DNA of 64,000 nt from Pseudomonadota bacterium (GCA_026388315.1 JAPLKA010000110.1:86545-150544), one strand, 5' to 3'. Shown: positions 18,179 to 28,307, counted from the stretch's first letter. The notes: generated by a model from the letters alone, not told the origin. Program-made: numbers and translations.

Positions 18179-19807
18179 TCAGAGCATTTCCTCGGGTGCG
18201 AACCAGGAAAGAATATTCAAACCTATCCTTTGCCACCAGCGTGTCATGGGCTCATTATAATAACGTACCTCTTTACCATCCTCCTCCGTAATCCAGGTAA
18301 GCTTTCCATCCTGCGGGCGCGAAAAGTCTTCCCCCGGCAGTTTCGCCTCGAAGGTGACCCGGTATGCATTTTCCGGAGAAGTGGCTGTCTCAAAAAGACG
18401 TGCCACTTGCCTGGCTATCTCCGGACTCCTCACCACGATACCGTTCTGCGTATCAAACCATGCCGAGCGAGGATCAAGATTGAAGGAACTCACGAAGAGT
18501 ACGTTACGATCAAGAACAAGAGTTTTTGCATGCAGGGCTCCCTGCGAGGAACTGCCAATGTCTCGTCGGTACTCTGCGAGACTCTCACCGGAGGTTGGCT
18601 TCATTTCATACAGGTCAACGCCAAGCCGGAGCAATGCCTTGCGGTATCTTGCGTATCCTGCGTGGACTACCTTAGCATCATTGGAGGCCAGGGAATTAGT
18701 CAGGATTTTCACCTTGGCTCCTCTTTCACGCAGACCCTCAAACAACTGCATCCCGGCCTTACCCGGCACAAAATAGGGCGATATCAAAAGCGCTTCGGTC
18801 TGAGTCTCATCAATGAGACTGTTAATATGGGGCGCCATGTAGAACGTAGGTTCATTCTCCCGCGAAGAAGCGACCTTTCCAGGCCGGTCCCAATGATATT
18901 CGCCCTCCGTCCAGACTACGGGCAGGTTGCCATATTTGAAATGCTCCAAATGTTGGTTTTCCCGGAGTTGCTCTGCATACACCGTATCCTTCATTTTCTC
19001 CTTATGGGTTTGCAGCACTGCCCGACACTCCTCAAGGTTTTCAACGCTTGGAGGCGACCGCACAAAGGCATCTATGGGAATGGCAAATTCACTGTTCCAA
19101 TACTCGTCAAAAGCAGACGATATCTTCTCCGTAATAGGCCCCAGGGTCAAAATGTCGAGATCGGAGAAGTTCACGTCCGTCCGCGCGCCGAAATACTCAT
19201 CGCCAATATTACGACCTCCGACTATAGCTGCCGTGTTGTCGGCGATAAAGACCTTATTGTGCATCCTTCGCTTCAGCCTCTTGGGTCCATAGCCGTACTG
19301 AAGCATCCTTGAAAGTATTAATGAACGGTGGCCTGAAAAAGGGTTAAAAGTGCGAACCTGTATGTTGGGATGGGCCGCTATCATCGCGAAGCTGAAGTCC
19401 TTGCCCGTGATGTTCCAATCGTCAACAAGGAGACGTATCCTGACCCCCCGGTCAGCCGCCGCAACCATACGCTCAAGGAGAAGCCTGCCCGTTACATCAT
19501 CATAAAAAATATAGTATTGCAGATCGAGGCTGTGATCGGATCTATCAATCAGATACGCACGGGCCAGAAAAGAATCTATGCCTGAAGAAAGGAGACAGAA
19601 GCCTGACTCTCGTGGATGCTGTTCCATCTGAGCCCCGAATTCTCTTCCCAGGCGTGTCTCATTTGATGACGGAATGGCTGAAGAGCGGGTTCGCTGGTAG
19701 CTGTCGAGGGAAAGACTTGCACACCCACTGAAAGACATGCATATCAGAACGAATAATAACGGAAGAGTATGCCATATCGCTCTACGCTGCTTCATTCTGT
19801 TTTCCAT
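18179..19807 (-). CDS. phospholipase D-family lipoprotein (cardiolipin synthase-like)
   Basis: 542 residues from ATG 19807 (ggaggg upstream). The N-terminus is a lipoprotein signal with lipobox around FSGC. Two HKD motifs: HNKVFIADNTAAIVGGRN (about residue 180) and HAKTLVLDRNVLFVSSFNLD (about 430). These form one PLD active site. Likely a membrane-attached phosphatidyl transferase or phospholipase. It stands alone. Confidence 0.88.
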   Translation of the reverse strand: MENRMKQRRAIWHTLPLLFVLICMSFSGCASLSLDSYQRTRSSAIPSSNETRLGREFGAQMEQHPRESGFCLLSSGIDSFLARAYLIDRSDHSLDLQYYIFYDDVTGRLLLERMVAAADRGVRIRLLVDDWNITGKDFSFAMIAAHPNIQVRTFNPFSGHRSLILSRMLQYGYGPKRLKRRMHNKVFIADNTAAIVGGRNIGDEYFGARTDVNFSDLDILTLGPITEKISSAFDEYWNSEFAIPIDAFVRSPPSVENLEECRAVLQTHKEKMKDTVYAEQLRENQHLEHFKYGNLPVVWTEGEYHWDRPGKVASSRENEPTFYMAPHINSLIDETQTEALLISPYFVPGKAGMQLFEGLRERGAKVKILTNSLASNDAKVVHAGYARYRKALLRLGVDLYEMKPTSGESLAEYRRDIGSSSQGALHAKTLVLDRNVLFVSSFNLDPRSAWFDTQNGIVVRSPEIARQVARLFETATSPENAYRVTFEAKLPGEDFSRPQDGKLTWITEEDGKEVRYYNEPMTRWWQRIGLNILSWFAPEEML

Positions 19808-19925
19808 GCATACCGTCCCTCCACAATTGACTCCCACAATAGATAGAGCCTTCATACACGTACTGCCAAATAGTCAATTCAGGCCATAGCCGATTACAAT
19901 CGCGACAAAATTGTTGATTTCCGGA

Positions 19926-22900
19926 TTACTTGTTTAACTCTGTCTTTTTGAATTCTCTCCCCTTCCAGATCATATAGATGGTAGGGTAGATGACCAGTTC
20001 CAGTATCATTGAAGTGATTACACCGCCAACCATGGGGGCTGCGATCCGCTTCATCACATCGGCCCCAGTTCCGTGACTGAACATGATAGGTATGAGACCG
20101 GCAAGGATGACGCTCACCGTCATGATCTTGGGGCGGATTCTCTTGACGGCGCCGTGCATAATGGCGTCTTTGAGATCGCTTAAACTCTTCAACCTCCCTT
20201 CCTTTTTCCACTGATCGTGGGCAAGCTCAAGATAGAGGAGCATGACGACCCCGGTCTCCGCATCAAGTCCCGCAAGGGCGATCAAGCCAACCCATACGGC
20301 TATGCTCATGTTGTAGCCGAGGAGGTAGAGAAGCCAGAATGAACCTACAAGGGAGAAGGGAACAGCGAGGAGGACGATAATAGTCTTCATCACCGACTTT
20401 GTATTAAAGTATATAAGAATGAAGATGATGAGGGCGGTAAGGGGTATAACGAGCTTCAGCCTCTCGTGTGTTTTTACGAGGTACTCATACTCGCCGCTCC
20501 ACTCGAGGCGGTAGCCCTCAGGTATTTTTAAGGTAGCAACGCTCTTTTTCGCCTCGTCTACATATCCTCCTACATCCCTGCCTGAAAAATCAATATAGAC
20601 ATAGGATGTAAGGAGGCCTTCTTCGCTCTTTATTGCCGTTGGGCCTTTTGTGATCTTTATATCTGCAAGTTCACCGAGGGGGATCTGGACAGATTGCGGT
20701 TTTAGAGATGCGAATTGGATTCCTGACCCCTGGCCCCTGACCCCTGACCCCATCGTTTCATTTGCTTGGCTGCTCCCCATCCCGCTTGTTGGCACGAGAA
20801 CCCTTTTCAATTTATCCACATTATCCCGCAATTCCCTTGCGTAGCGGATATTCACAGGATAACGCTGCCTCCCTTCCACGGTAGTCGTTACATTCATTCC
20901 GCCGATGGCGGCCTGTATCACATCCTGGACATCTTCCACGGCCAGACCGTACCGGGCAATCTCGTCACGTTTTATTTCAAAATCCAAAAAGTAGCCTGTT
21001 GTTACCCGCTCCGCATAGGCGCTCCGCGTACCCGGGATGTTTTTTACATGGTGTTCTATTTCAAGGCCGATCCGTTCGATCTCGTTAATATCGGGGCCAA
21101 GCACCTTAATCCCAACCGGGGTCCTGATCCCCGTAGAAAGCATATCCATACGGGCCTTAATGGGCATGGTAAAGGAATTGGCAACACCGGGAATGGTGAG
21201 GGCGTCGTTCATATCATTTTTCAGTTTTTCAACGGTCATGCCTTTTCGCCATTCCGATTCAGGCTTCAGGTTGATAATGGTTTCGAACATCTCAAGAGGC
21301 GCAGGGTCGGTGGCAGTCTCTGCTCGCCCCGCCTTCCCGAAGACCTGCGAGACTTCAGGCATCTTCTTCAATATTTTGTCCTGAAGCTGCAGAAGATCTG
21401 TTACGACGGAAATGGATGGCGCAGGCGCCGTGACAGGCATGAAGAAGAGTGTGCCTTCATAGAGAGGCGGCATGAATTCTGAGCCGAGTTTCATGAATGG
21501 ATAGGCAGTCATAAGGAGGATAATAAGGGCAGATATAAGCACAGTTTTCTTGAACCGGAGGGCGAACTCTGCGACCGGTGTATAGAGTTTGTGGAGGATG
21601 ATGCTGACGGGATTTTTTTCTTCAGGCCGTATCTTCCCCCGGATAAAGAGTGTCATGAGGACCGGCGTCAGTGTCACCGCAAGGAAGGCAGAAAAGAGCA
21701 TGGCAAAGGTCTTGGTATAGGCAAGTGGTCTGAAAAGTCTTCCTGCCTGTGCCTGAAGGGTAAATACGGGAAGAAATCCCACGGTAATAACAAGAAGTGC
21801 AAAGAAGAGCGATGGCCCCACCTCTTTGCATGCTTCGATAATAACATCAACCCGGCTACGGTGGTGTTCGGCGTCTTCTGACCCCTGACCCCCGATAGAC
21901 TCATTCGAGGGCAGGCCCCTGACCGCTGACCGCTGACTTTCCCATTCTTCCAGCTTCTTGTGGGCATTTTCCACCATAATAATGGAAGCATCAACCATGG
22001 CGCCGATGGCAATGGCAATACCGCTCAAGCTCATGATGTTCGAAGTGACCCCAAGGTAGTACATAGATATGAAAGACATAATGATTGCCATAGGTAATGT
22101 GAGTATGACGACAAGGGCGCTCGGCAGATGGAAGAGAAACACAATGCAGACCACGCTCACCGCAATGGAGAGCTTAACTATTTCTTCTTTGAGGGTGGCA
22201 ATGGAGCGGTGTATCAGGTCAGATCGGTCGTAAGTCACGACAATCTTTACCCCTTCAGGAAGGCCCGGCTCAATAGTCTTTTTAAGCTTTTCCTTTACCC
22301 TTTCAATGACATTGAGGACATTTTCGCCGAACCTTATTACGACAATACCTCCCGCCACTTCTCCCCTGCCGTCAAGCTCTGCAATGCCCCTTCTTATCTC
22401 AGGGCCGAGCTGCACCCGGGCTATATCTTTCAGGTAGATCGGTGTTCCGGCGGTATTTGCGCCAACAGAAATCTGTTCAATATCCTTTACGCCTTTTATG
22501 TACCCCTTTCCCCGCAGCATGTATTCAAAGCCTGAAAGTTCCAGAACCCTTCCCTCAACATCGAGGTTGCTCCTTCTCACGGCCTCCATGACCTTTGTTA
22601 TGGGGATATTGTACGCGGAGAGCCTGCTTGGGTCTACGGTGACCTGGTACTGACGTACATAGCCGCCGATACTGGCAACCTGGGAAACTCCGGGAACGCT
22701 CTCGATGGCGAGCTTCAGGTTCCAGTCCTGAATGGAACGCAATTGGGCAAGGTCATGCTTCCCCGTCTCATCGACAACGGCATAGGAGAATCCCCAGCCG
22801 ACGCTCGTTGCGTCAGGGCCGAGGACAGGATTGACATCGGCGGGGAGTTTGTTTTTTACTGCCTGGAGGTACTCCAGGACCCTGCTTCGCGCCCAGTAGA

Positions 22901-23207
22901 TATCGGTACCCTCCTGAAAAATGATGTAGATGAAAGAGCTGCCGAGAAAAGAAAAACCGCGTACCGCCTGCACCTTAGGCGCCGCAAGAAGCGTGGAAGA
23001 AATGGGGTAGGTAATCTGGTCTTCCACGAGGTCGGGGCTTCTCCCGGTCCATTCGGTATATATAATAACCTGCGTATCGCTGAGATCGGGTATGGCATCG
23101 AGGGGAGTATTCTTTAATGCCCAGTACCCCCAGGCTGCCAGGGCGAACACCATCAGGAAGACGATGAATTTATTCCGTGCACTGTATTCTATAATTTTTG
23201 CTATCAT
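19926..23207 (-). CDS. cusA: CusA-type heavy-metal RND efflux pump
   Basis: 1093 residues from ATG 23207 (MIAKIIEYSARN; the frame runs on upstream into a heptamer array). Twelve-helix RND protein with two periplasmic loops; PLDAIPDLSDTQVII, MVDASIIMVENAHK, the GSEFMPPLYEGTL and RMDMLSTGIRTPVG segments are those of the Cu(I)/Ag(I) CusA branch, with Met candidates for the metal path. Two insertions are unusual: after KKLEEWESQRSA and at VPTSGMGSSQAN there are Gly/Ser-rich stretches encoded by TCAGGGG heptamer arrays at 21878-21940 and 20722-20752. It follows the CusB- and CusC-like genes. Confidence 0.9.
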   Translation of the reverse strand: MIAKIIEYSARNKFIVFLMVFALAAWGYWALKNTPLDAIPDLSDTQVIIYTEWTGRSPDLVEDQITYPISSTLLAAPKVQAVRGFSFLGSSFIYIIFQEGTDIYWARSRVLEYLQAVKNKLPADVNPVLGPDATSVGWGFSYAVVDETGKHDLAQLRSIQDWNLKLAIESVPGVSQVASIGGYVRQYQVTVDPSRLSAYNIPITKVMEAVRRSNLDVEGRVLELSGFEYMLRGKGYIKGVKDIEQISVGANTAGTPIYLKDIARVQLGPEIRRGIAELDGRGEVAGGIVVIRFGENVLNVIERVKEKLKKTIEPGLPEGVKIVVTYDRSDLIHRSIATLKEEIVKLSIAVSVVCIVFLFHLPSALVVILTLPMAIIMSFISMYYLGVTSNIMSLSGIAIAIGAMVDASIIMVENAHKKLEEWESQRSAVRGLPSNESIGGQGSEDAEHHRSRVDVIIEACKEVGPSLFFALLVITVGFLPVFTLQAQAGRLFRPLAYTKTFAMLFSAFLAVTLTPVLMTLFIRGKIRPEEKNPVSIILHKLYTPVAEFALRFKKTVLISALIILLMTAYPFMKLGSEFMPPLYEGTLFFMPVTAPAPSISVVTDLLQLQDKILKKMPEVSQVFGKAGRAETATDPAPLEMFETIINLKPESEWRKGMTVEKLKNDMNDALTIPGVANSFTMPIKARMDMLSTGIRTPVGIKVLGPDINEIERIGLEIEHHVKNIPGTRSAYAERVTTGYFLDFEIKRDEIARYGLAVEDVQDVIQAAIGGMNVTTTVEGRQRYPVNIRYARELRDNVDKLKRVLVPTSGMGSSQANETMGSGVRGQGSGIQFASLKPQSVQIPLGELADIKITKGPTAIKSEEGLLTSYVYIDFSGRDVGGYVDEAKKSVATLKIPEGYRLEWSGEYEYLVKTHERLKLVIPLTALIIFILIYFNTKSVMKTIIVLLAVPFSLVGSFWLLYLLGYNMSIAVWVGLIALAGLDAETGVVMLLYLELAHDQWKKEGRLKSLSDLKDAIMHGAVKRIRPKIMTVSVILAGLIPIMFSHGTGADVMKRIAAPMVGGVITSMILELVIYPTIYMIWKGREFKKTELNK
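20722..20752 (+). repeat. in-frame heptamer array (TCAGGGG family) inside cusA
   Basis: cctgacccctggcccctgac-type units with period 7. On the coding strand four runs of four G separated by 3 bases can form a G-quadruplex. Translated as part of GSGVRGQGSGIQ. Confidence 0.8.
21878..21940 (+). repeat. second in-frame TCAGGGG array inside cusA
   Basis: Several tgaccccc/tgaccgc units flank a short unrelated core, adding about 20 residues between the fourth-helix region and VDVIIEACKEVGPSLFF. Reading frame is preserved. Confidence 0.75.
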
Positions 23208-23215
23208 ATTAAAAT

Positions 23216-23246
23216 CAGTGAATAGTCGATAGTGAATAGTGAATAA
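23216..23246 (+). repeat. heptanucleotide array upstream of cusA
   Basis: agtgaat/agtcgat/agtgaat/agtgaat units immediately before the cusA start. They keep the reading frame open 16 codons upstream of the chosen ATG. Confidence 0.78.
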
Positions 23247-23352
23247 CAAAAGCAATTTCTGTTAAATATCCACATAATGCACTCCACTGCCTCCTTTCAA
23301 TTTAAAATCAGTAAACAGTATTAATGAAGAGTGATTTTGGCTTTTCTTGCTC

Positions 23353-23390
23353 CAACTATTCACTATTCACTAACAACTATTCACTATATT
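23353..23390 (-). repeat. heptanucleotide array between cusB and cusA
   Basis: Complementary orientation of the AGTGAAT family (actattc units), directly after the cusB stop codon. Confidence 0.78.
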
Positions 23391-24611
23391 TCAATGTTTA
23401 TGCCCTCCTGCGGGCGGCGTGCTCCCCGGTTTTGTCTTTGATTCGGCGCCGAGGGGTACAATGCCCTTCAGCTTTGCCTCGGAATCGATAAGGAAGTTGG
23501 CCGACGTTGCGATCTTTTCTCCAGCCTTCAGACCTCCTGTAATTTCCACCAGCCCCTCTGCCCGCAGTCCGGTTCTCACCTCTCTCGGCTCAAAATAGCC
23601 GTTTCCCTTATCCACATATACCACTTGCCGTATTCCTGTATCTATGACAGCGTCATCCGGTATGGCAAGCTTCTTTCCAAGTCCAATCTTTATTTCCACA
23701 TTGGTGTACATCTGGGGCTTGAGCTGTCCACCAGGATTCGGAATTGAGAATCTTACCTTTGCAGTTCTTGTTTCACCCGATAGCGCCGGGTACACATAGT
23801 CGATCTTCGATGAAAAAACCTTGCCGGGGAAGTAGCTCAAGGTAATGTTGGCTATCTGCCCGACCTTAATAAGGGGCAATTCATACTCGTAAATATCCGA
23901 GATAACCCAGACATTAGAGAGATCGGCAATGTCAAAAAGTTTTTCTCCAGGCATGGTGCGCATCCCCTGTACCGCCGTTTTTTGCATAATATACCCGCTA
24001 ACAGGGCTGTAGATGGTTAAAGTACGGATCGGCTTTCCTGTTGCTGCGATATTTTCAATCTGATCGTCTGTTATATCCCATAATTTCAGCCGTTGCCGCG
24101 CTGCCTGGAGGATGGCACCCGCGTCTTTTGAGAGCATCAATCCCATATCATCACTCTTTCTGGATTTGCTCCAGTTGAGAAGATTCAGAAATTCCTGCTG
24201 GGTTGCGTAGAGCTCAGGACTGTATATCTCTGCCAGCGGATCGCCCTTCTTTACGTATCTGCCAACATAGTCGGCATGGAGCTTCTCAATATAACCTTCA
24301 TACTTGGTGTTTATTGTTGTGAATTTTCGCTCGTCATATTCGATGCGACCCACAGTCCTGATAATCTTCTCAAGGGGTCTTGCAGAGACCTGGGCGGTTT
24401 TTACGCCGATAAGCTGCTGTTTCTCGAGGGGGATCTCAACGGTTGGGGTTTCCTGTTTTGCAGCCTCTTCGCTCTTTGCTATGGGTTTTTCCTTCACCTT
24501 GGTTGGAGCTGGTTTAGCGTGCTGAGAATAATCTGCCTGGGTCAGCGCCAGTACAGGGTAAAGCAGCAATACTAACACAACAACTGCAATTGGTATACCT
24601 TTTCCTTTCAT
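23391..24611 (-). CDS. cusB: CusB-type periplasmic adaptor (membrane fusion protein)
   Basis: 406 residues: signal peptide/anchor (1-25), Pro/Lys-rich linker, then the barrel-sandwich and helical hairpin domains (EYDERKFTTINTKYEGYIEK, LAEIYSPELYATQQEFL), beta-barrel and a C-terminal His tail (GGHKH) that could bind metal. Links the RND pump to the TolC-like channel. Start ATG overlaps the stop of the upstream gene by 4 bases. Confidence 0.9.
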   Translation of the reverse strand: MKGKGIPIAVVVLVLLLYPVLALTQADYSQHAKPAPTKVKEKPIAKSEEAAKQETPTVEIPLEKQQLIGVKTAQVSARPLEKIIRTVGRIEYDERKFTTINTKYEGYIEKLHADYVGRYVKKGDPLAEIYSPELYATQQEFLNLLNWSKSRKSDDMGLMLSKDAGAILQAARQRLKLWDITDDQIENIAATGKPIRTLTIYSPVSGYIMQKTAVQGMRTMPGEKLFDIADLSNVWVISDIYEYELPLIKVGQIANITLSYFPGKVFSSKIDYVYPALSGETRTAKVRFSIPNPGGQLKPQMYTNVEIKIGLGKKLAIPDDAVIDTGIRQVVYVDKGNGYFEPREVRTGLRAEGLVEITGGLKAGEKIATSANFLIDSEAKLKGIVPLGAESKTKPGSTPPAGGHKH

Positions 24612-26047
24612 TTTATGCCCCCTTCCGGCCCCTGACCCCTGACCTCTAATCCCTGGTTCCCGGCCCCTGATCCCTGACTCGCGCCCCCCGTTATCGCTTC
24701 AAGCCGTGCGATCGCCTTCTCTCTCTCCACAAACTGCCCCCAGTAAAGGGTCTCATAGTCAAGGACGGTTTTTAGTCTCGTAATTACAGTAATTGCTTCT
24801 GTTTTGCCATTTACATACCCGGCAAGGGAAAGTTCAAAGTCCTGATAGATCTTCGGGATTAAGCCATCCTTATACAGCTTCATGAGATTATCTGACGTAT
24901 TGACCATTGAGTAGTTCTCTCGTATGCTCGAAGAGAGCATATAATGAGTTGCCCTGAGGTCTCTCTTTGCTTCAACGAGTGAAGAATTGGCCTCATTTAC
25001 AGCCTGACTCTGTTTTGTCTTATTATAGATCGGGAGATTGACAGTTGCGGTAAGGCTCCACATATCCAGGAAACCCTGGGTTCTCGGGAAGTAACCTGCG
25101 CCGATGGTTACGTCAGGATAATATTCCTTATGGGCCATTTTTACCTTTGCTTCTGCCCCCTGTATCATCTTTTCCTTCGATTTTATCTCAGGTGAATTAT
25201 CTTTTACCAGTTGCAGGAGGTCTTCGATTCTGTATGCATAAGGAGGAGAATGAGGCGATTCGACAGGGCGGCCAAGGGGTGCATTCACCTCTTTCCCGAT
25301 GGCGGCGTTGATCATGCCTTCCAGGGCCTGCATCTTCTGCTTCAGCATCTCTTCTTTCTCAAGGGACATATACTTTTCCGTCTGCGCCATTACCACCTCC
25401 TGCTGAGAACCCATGCCCGATGAATAGCGAGCAAGCGCTGCACTTTCTACCCTTGAGAAAAGCTTGTTTCTCTCTTCCAGGATGTCAATGTTTTTATAGG
25501 CAAGGAAGAGGTCATAATAGAGTTCCTTGATTTTAGCGACAACCTTTAATCGGGCAGCATGGTACGTGGAGGTAATGCCCTCCGCCTCCTTTGTTGCCAT
25601 CTCGCCCTTCAGGGCGCGCTTTCCGGGGAAGAGAAACATCTGGGATATACCGAACATCCCCTGGGCATTCGGTTCTTCTCCGATAGTGAATTTTTGGAAC
25701 CCTTCATTCTGATACCCGAACATGAACATCGGATCGGGAAGGCTCTTCGCCTGAGGTATCCGGTATCCCGCAGCCTGTGCCCTTGCTTCAATCATTTGTA
25801 TCTCGGGGTTATTCTTAAGTCCCTCGCTGATCAGGTCGTTCAGGCTCAGATTGCCGGAAGTATCGGCAAAGAGGGGGGAGCAGAGAGCGAAGAGGGAGAA
25901 GAAAACAGTGAATAGTGAATGGTGAATAGTGAATAGTGAAAAGCAACCGCCACCCCCCGGTCCCCGACCGCTGACCCCTGCTTCCTGACCCCTGACCCCT
26001 GTATTCCTACTTCGCATCGATGGTAAATTTCGCTGAAATTGTTTCAT
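24608..26047 (-). CDS. TolC/CusC-type outer-membrane efflux protein
   Basis: 479 residues with the outer-membrane-factor helical repeat (NPEIQMIEARAQAAGYRI; NSPEIKSKEKMIQGAEAKVK). The first 60 residues are odd: RGQEAGVSGRGPGGGG comes from a TCAGGGG array, and the hydrophobic signal FSLFTIHHSLFTVFFSLFA is largely an AGTGAAT-family array read in frame, followed by native-like SLFALCSPLFA. The last residues (GLEVRGQGPEGG) are again heptamer-encoded. The start could be 26047 or 26017. It overlaps the upstream small gene by 41 bases. Confidence 0.85.
   Translation of the reverse strand: MKQFQRNLPSMRSRNTGVRGQEAGVSGRGPGGGGCFSLFTIHHSLFTVFFSLFALCSPLFADTSGNLSLNDLISEGLKNNPEIQMIEARAQAAGYRIPQAKSLPDPMFMFGYQNEGFQKFTIGEEPNAQGMFGISQMFLFPGKRALKGEMATKEAEGITSTYHAARLKVVAKIKELYYDLFLAYKNIDILEERNKLFSRVESAALARYSSGMGSQQEVVMAQTEKYMSLEKEEMLKQKMQALEGMINAAIGKEVNAPLGRPVESPHSPPYAYRIEDLLQLVKDNSPEIKSKEKMIQGAEAKVKMAHKEYYPDVTIGAGYFPRTQGFLDMWSLTATVNLPIYNKTKQSQAVNEANSSLVEAKRDLRATHYMLSSSIRENYSMVNTSDNLMKLYKDGLIPKIYQDFELSLAGYVNGKTEAITVITRLKTVLDYETLYWGQFVEREKAIARLEAITGGASQGSGAGNQGLEVRGQGPEGGIK
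24618..24685 (-). repeat. TCAGGGG heptamer array at the 3' end of the tolC-like gene
   Basis: cccctgacccctgacc-type units, period 7, encode the Gly-rich C-terminus and cover the stop. Confidence 0.78.
25906..26004 (-). repeat. two adjoining heptamer arrays in the signal-peptide region of the tolC-like gene
   Basis: 25906-25941 belongs to the AGTGAAT family and 25955-26004 to the TCAGGGG family. Both lie within the open frame. Confidence 0.78.
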
Positions 26048-26393
26048 GATGTGTTATCCTCACTTCGACATTCCATGAACCTGCCATGGAGAAATTTATC
26101 TTAGCCTTATAGGAGTTGCCCTTCACCTGAGTATCGGCCTTGTAGTTTATTGCAGGCATACCGGGCATTGCAGGCATAGAGTAATTGACAACCACTTTTG
26201 CACCGGTAACGTATTTGGCGGCAGCATCTTTTATTGTTATCTCCATGTTATTGTTTCCTACAGCAGGAGAGTTCCTGTCAATTTTGACAATGACATCGTA
26301 TCCACCCGCCTTTTTCTGTACCTCGTAATCCTTTGCCGATACGATGGTCGCCACCATTAATACCATAAAAAGAATAATTGCCAGTTTTTTCAT
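26007..26393 (-). CDS. periplasmic YtkA/FixH-like protein, Met-rich
   Basis: 128 residues from ATG 26393 (gaggaggtaat upstream). Signal peptide (1-21), then an immunoglobulin-like YtkA domain with the motif SMPAMPGMPA, whose methionines could bind copper, and WNVEVRITHHE. Small proteins of this kind accompany Cus-type pumps. The function is inferred from position and the Met motif. Confidence 0.75.
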   Translation of the reverse strand: MKKLAIILFMVLMVATIVSAKDYEVQKKAGGYDVIVKIDRNSPAVGNNNMEITIKDAAAKYVTGAKVVVNYSMPAMPGMPAINYKADTQVKGNSYKAKINFSMAGSWNVEVRITHHETISAKFTIDAK

Positions 26394-26418
26394 TATTACC
26401 TCCTCTGTTTTTATACTA

Positions 26419-27615
26419 TTAAGTAATAGCAAGTTTTTCTTGCTTTGCAAGTACCTTATTGATGAGCCCGCTCTTTAAACACCTCATGAATGCATCCGCC
26501 ACATCTTCCTTCCATTGTTTACCTTTATTGGCTTCAATCTCCGCCGACACTGCATCCATATCCATTTCCATCCTGTAAGGCCTCGTGCTTATCATCGCAT
26601 CGTAGGAATCTGCCACTGCAAGTATCTGTGCGTACAAAGGAATTTCAAGACCTGCCTTTCCTTCGGGATACCCTTTTCCGTCATACCGTTCATGATGGTA
26701 TAGTACCCACGGTATAATTTCCTTGAGGGATTCGAGTTCCCCTAAAATCTTCGCTGTAGCAACCGGGTGTTTTTTCATCTCCTTCCATTCGTCATCGGTA
26801 AGCCTTCCTGTTTTTCTCAGAATGGCGTCAGGGACGGCAATCTTTCCTATGTCATGCATCAAGCCGGCCATATAGAGGTGTTCGAGCATATTTTTGTCAA
26901 TGTTCATTTCTTTTCCCAGCACCACCACATAATCGGCAACCCGCGAAGAGTGCCCCTTTGTATATGGATCGCGGGCGTCAAGGGCGGAAACGAGAACCTT
27001 CATTGCCGAGAGCCTCTCCTGTTCGCGCTCCCTCAACCTATGCATCTGAACTTCACGGTAAGATACAATGCACCCCATTAACAACAAAACTATTGCAATA
27101 GCCCTTATGCTCAGCGCAGATCTTCCTATACCGGTTTTTGCGTCATACAGCTCGGTATCATGTATTTTCACATGTTCAGTGGCCTGTTTATTGAGTTGCC
27201 TTATATGAGACTGAACCTCTTTTTTCGATATCCCCTCCTTTGAAATCTTTGAAAGAAAATTTTCTGCTGTGAGAATCATTCCTTCTATGTGTTTCCGATA
27301 ATCGGGATCCCAGTTCATTGATACGCTTTTGAGGTTTTTTGTCGATTCCTCAAGCATCATGAGCGAGCTCCTATCAGGATACCCTTTGCTGTCGATGTCC
27401 ATATCCACATGTTTTACGGCCTCTTCAAAGGACTTTACGGAATGGATCGTCGGTGCATAAAAATCAGTTACTCTTTTGCTGAAGACCGTAACCTGATAAA
27501 CGAGGATCATTATCAGTCCTGCAACAGCGATAGATAGACCAAAAGTAATTACAAATACGGACGATTTCATTACTTTGACAATATTCATCCAGTCTGCGCT
27601 CCTGTGGTTGCTCAT
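26419..27615 (-). CDS. membrane HD-GYP c-di-GMP phosphodiesterase-like protein
   Basis: 398 residues: helix (about 17-38), periplasmic segment, second helix (about 170-188), then an HD-GYP domain (about 205-380). HSSRVADYV, LMHDIGKIAVPD (HD pair) and HHERYDGKGYPEG (GYP) are intact, so c-di-GMP hydrolysis is expected. It begins 2 bases after the ABC ATPase gene, so metal export and c-di-GMP signalling may be co-regulated. Confidence 0.9.
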   Translation of the reverse strand: MSNHRSADWMNIVKVMKSSVFVITFGLSIAVAGLIMILVYQVTVFSKRVTDFYAPTIHSVKSFEEAVKHVDMDIDSKGYPDRSSLMMLEESTKNLKSVSMNWDPDYRKHIEGMILTAENFLSKISKEGISKKEVQSHIRQLNKQATEHVKIHDTELYDAKTGIGRSALSIRAIAIVLLLMGCIVSYREVQMHRLREREQERLSAMKVLVSALDARDPYTKGHSSRVADYVVVLGKEMNIDKNMLEHLYMAGLMHDIGKIAVPDAILRKTGRLTDDEWKEMKKHPVATAKILGELESLKEIIPWVLYHHERYDGKGYPEGKAGLEIPLYAQILAVADSYDAMISTRPYRMEMDMDAVSAEIEANKGKQWKEDVADAFMRCLKSGLINKVLAKQEKLAIT

Positions 27616-27617
27616 TG

Positions 27618-28283
27618 TTATGTGAGTACCCCGTCCGACACCAGAAGCACCCTGTGTGCATATGCCGCATAGTCCATATTGTGTGTCACCATGATAATCG
27701 TCATAACGTCGTCGTTCAGAGTTTTAAGGAGCCCCATAATCTCCCTCCCGGTTTTTGAGTCGAGATTGCCTGTAGGTTCATCGGCGAGTAGTATTGGCGG
27801 GCGGTTGACAATGGCGCGGGCAATGGCAACCCGTTCCTGCTCTCCACCGGAAACCTGACTCGGAAGGCGTTCCGCCTTTTCCAAAAGGTTAACCTGTTTC
27901 AGGGCTTCAAGAGCCATGGCACGCTTCTTAGCTTTTTTTTCTTTTACGGTGGCCAGGGGGAGCATCACGTTCTCTGCGAGAGTCAGATAGGGGATGAGGT
28001 GAAAATTCTGGAAGACAAAGCCTATAGATTTCTGCCTGAAGTCGGCTCTTTCGTCCTGTCCGAGAGCATATACATCAACACTGTCTACCATGAGTTTTCC
28101 TGAAGTGGGGGTATTCAAGGCGCCCACTATGGAGAGTATGGTCGATTTTCCTGAACCCGATTCACCCATAACTGCCACAAATTCACCTGCGTCGATAGCA
28201 AAACTTGCTTCCCTTACAGCAGTCACCATCGCCTCTCCTTTCCCATACTGTTTTACTATTTGATCTGCTTGTATCAGCTTCAT
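27618..28283 (-). CDS. ABC transporter ATPase (LolD/MacB type)
   Basis: 221 residues. Walker [10 protein letters not shown] (about 40-48), signature [14 protein letters not shown], Walker [14 protein letters not shown]. Pairs with the FtsX-like permease 24 bases upstream. Likely an exporter or lipoprotein/metal-complex extrusion unit. Confidence 0.93.
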   Translation of the reverse strand: MKLIQADQIVKQYGKGEAMVTAVREASFAIDAGEFVAVMGESGSGKSTILSIVGALNTPTSGKLMVDSVDVYALGQDERADFRQKSIGFVFQNFHLIPYLTLAENVMLPLATVKEKKAKKRAMALEALKQVNLLEKAERLPSQVSGGEQERVAIARAIVNRPPILLADEPTGNLDSKTGREIMGLLKTLNDDVMTIIMVTHNMDYAAYAHRVLLVSDGVLT

Positions 28284-28307
28284 TATTTATCCTCCTGATA
28301 GTCTATT

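Noticed and set aside
18230..19312. 360-codon plus-strand frame
   Set aside because: Lies antisense to the phospholipase-D gene, whose motifs are clear; no family resemblance.
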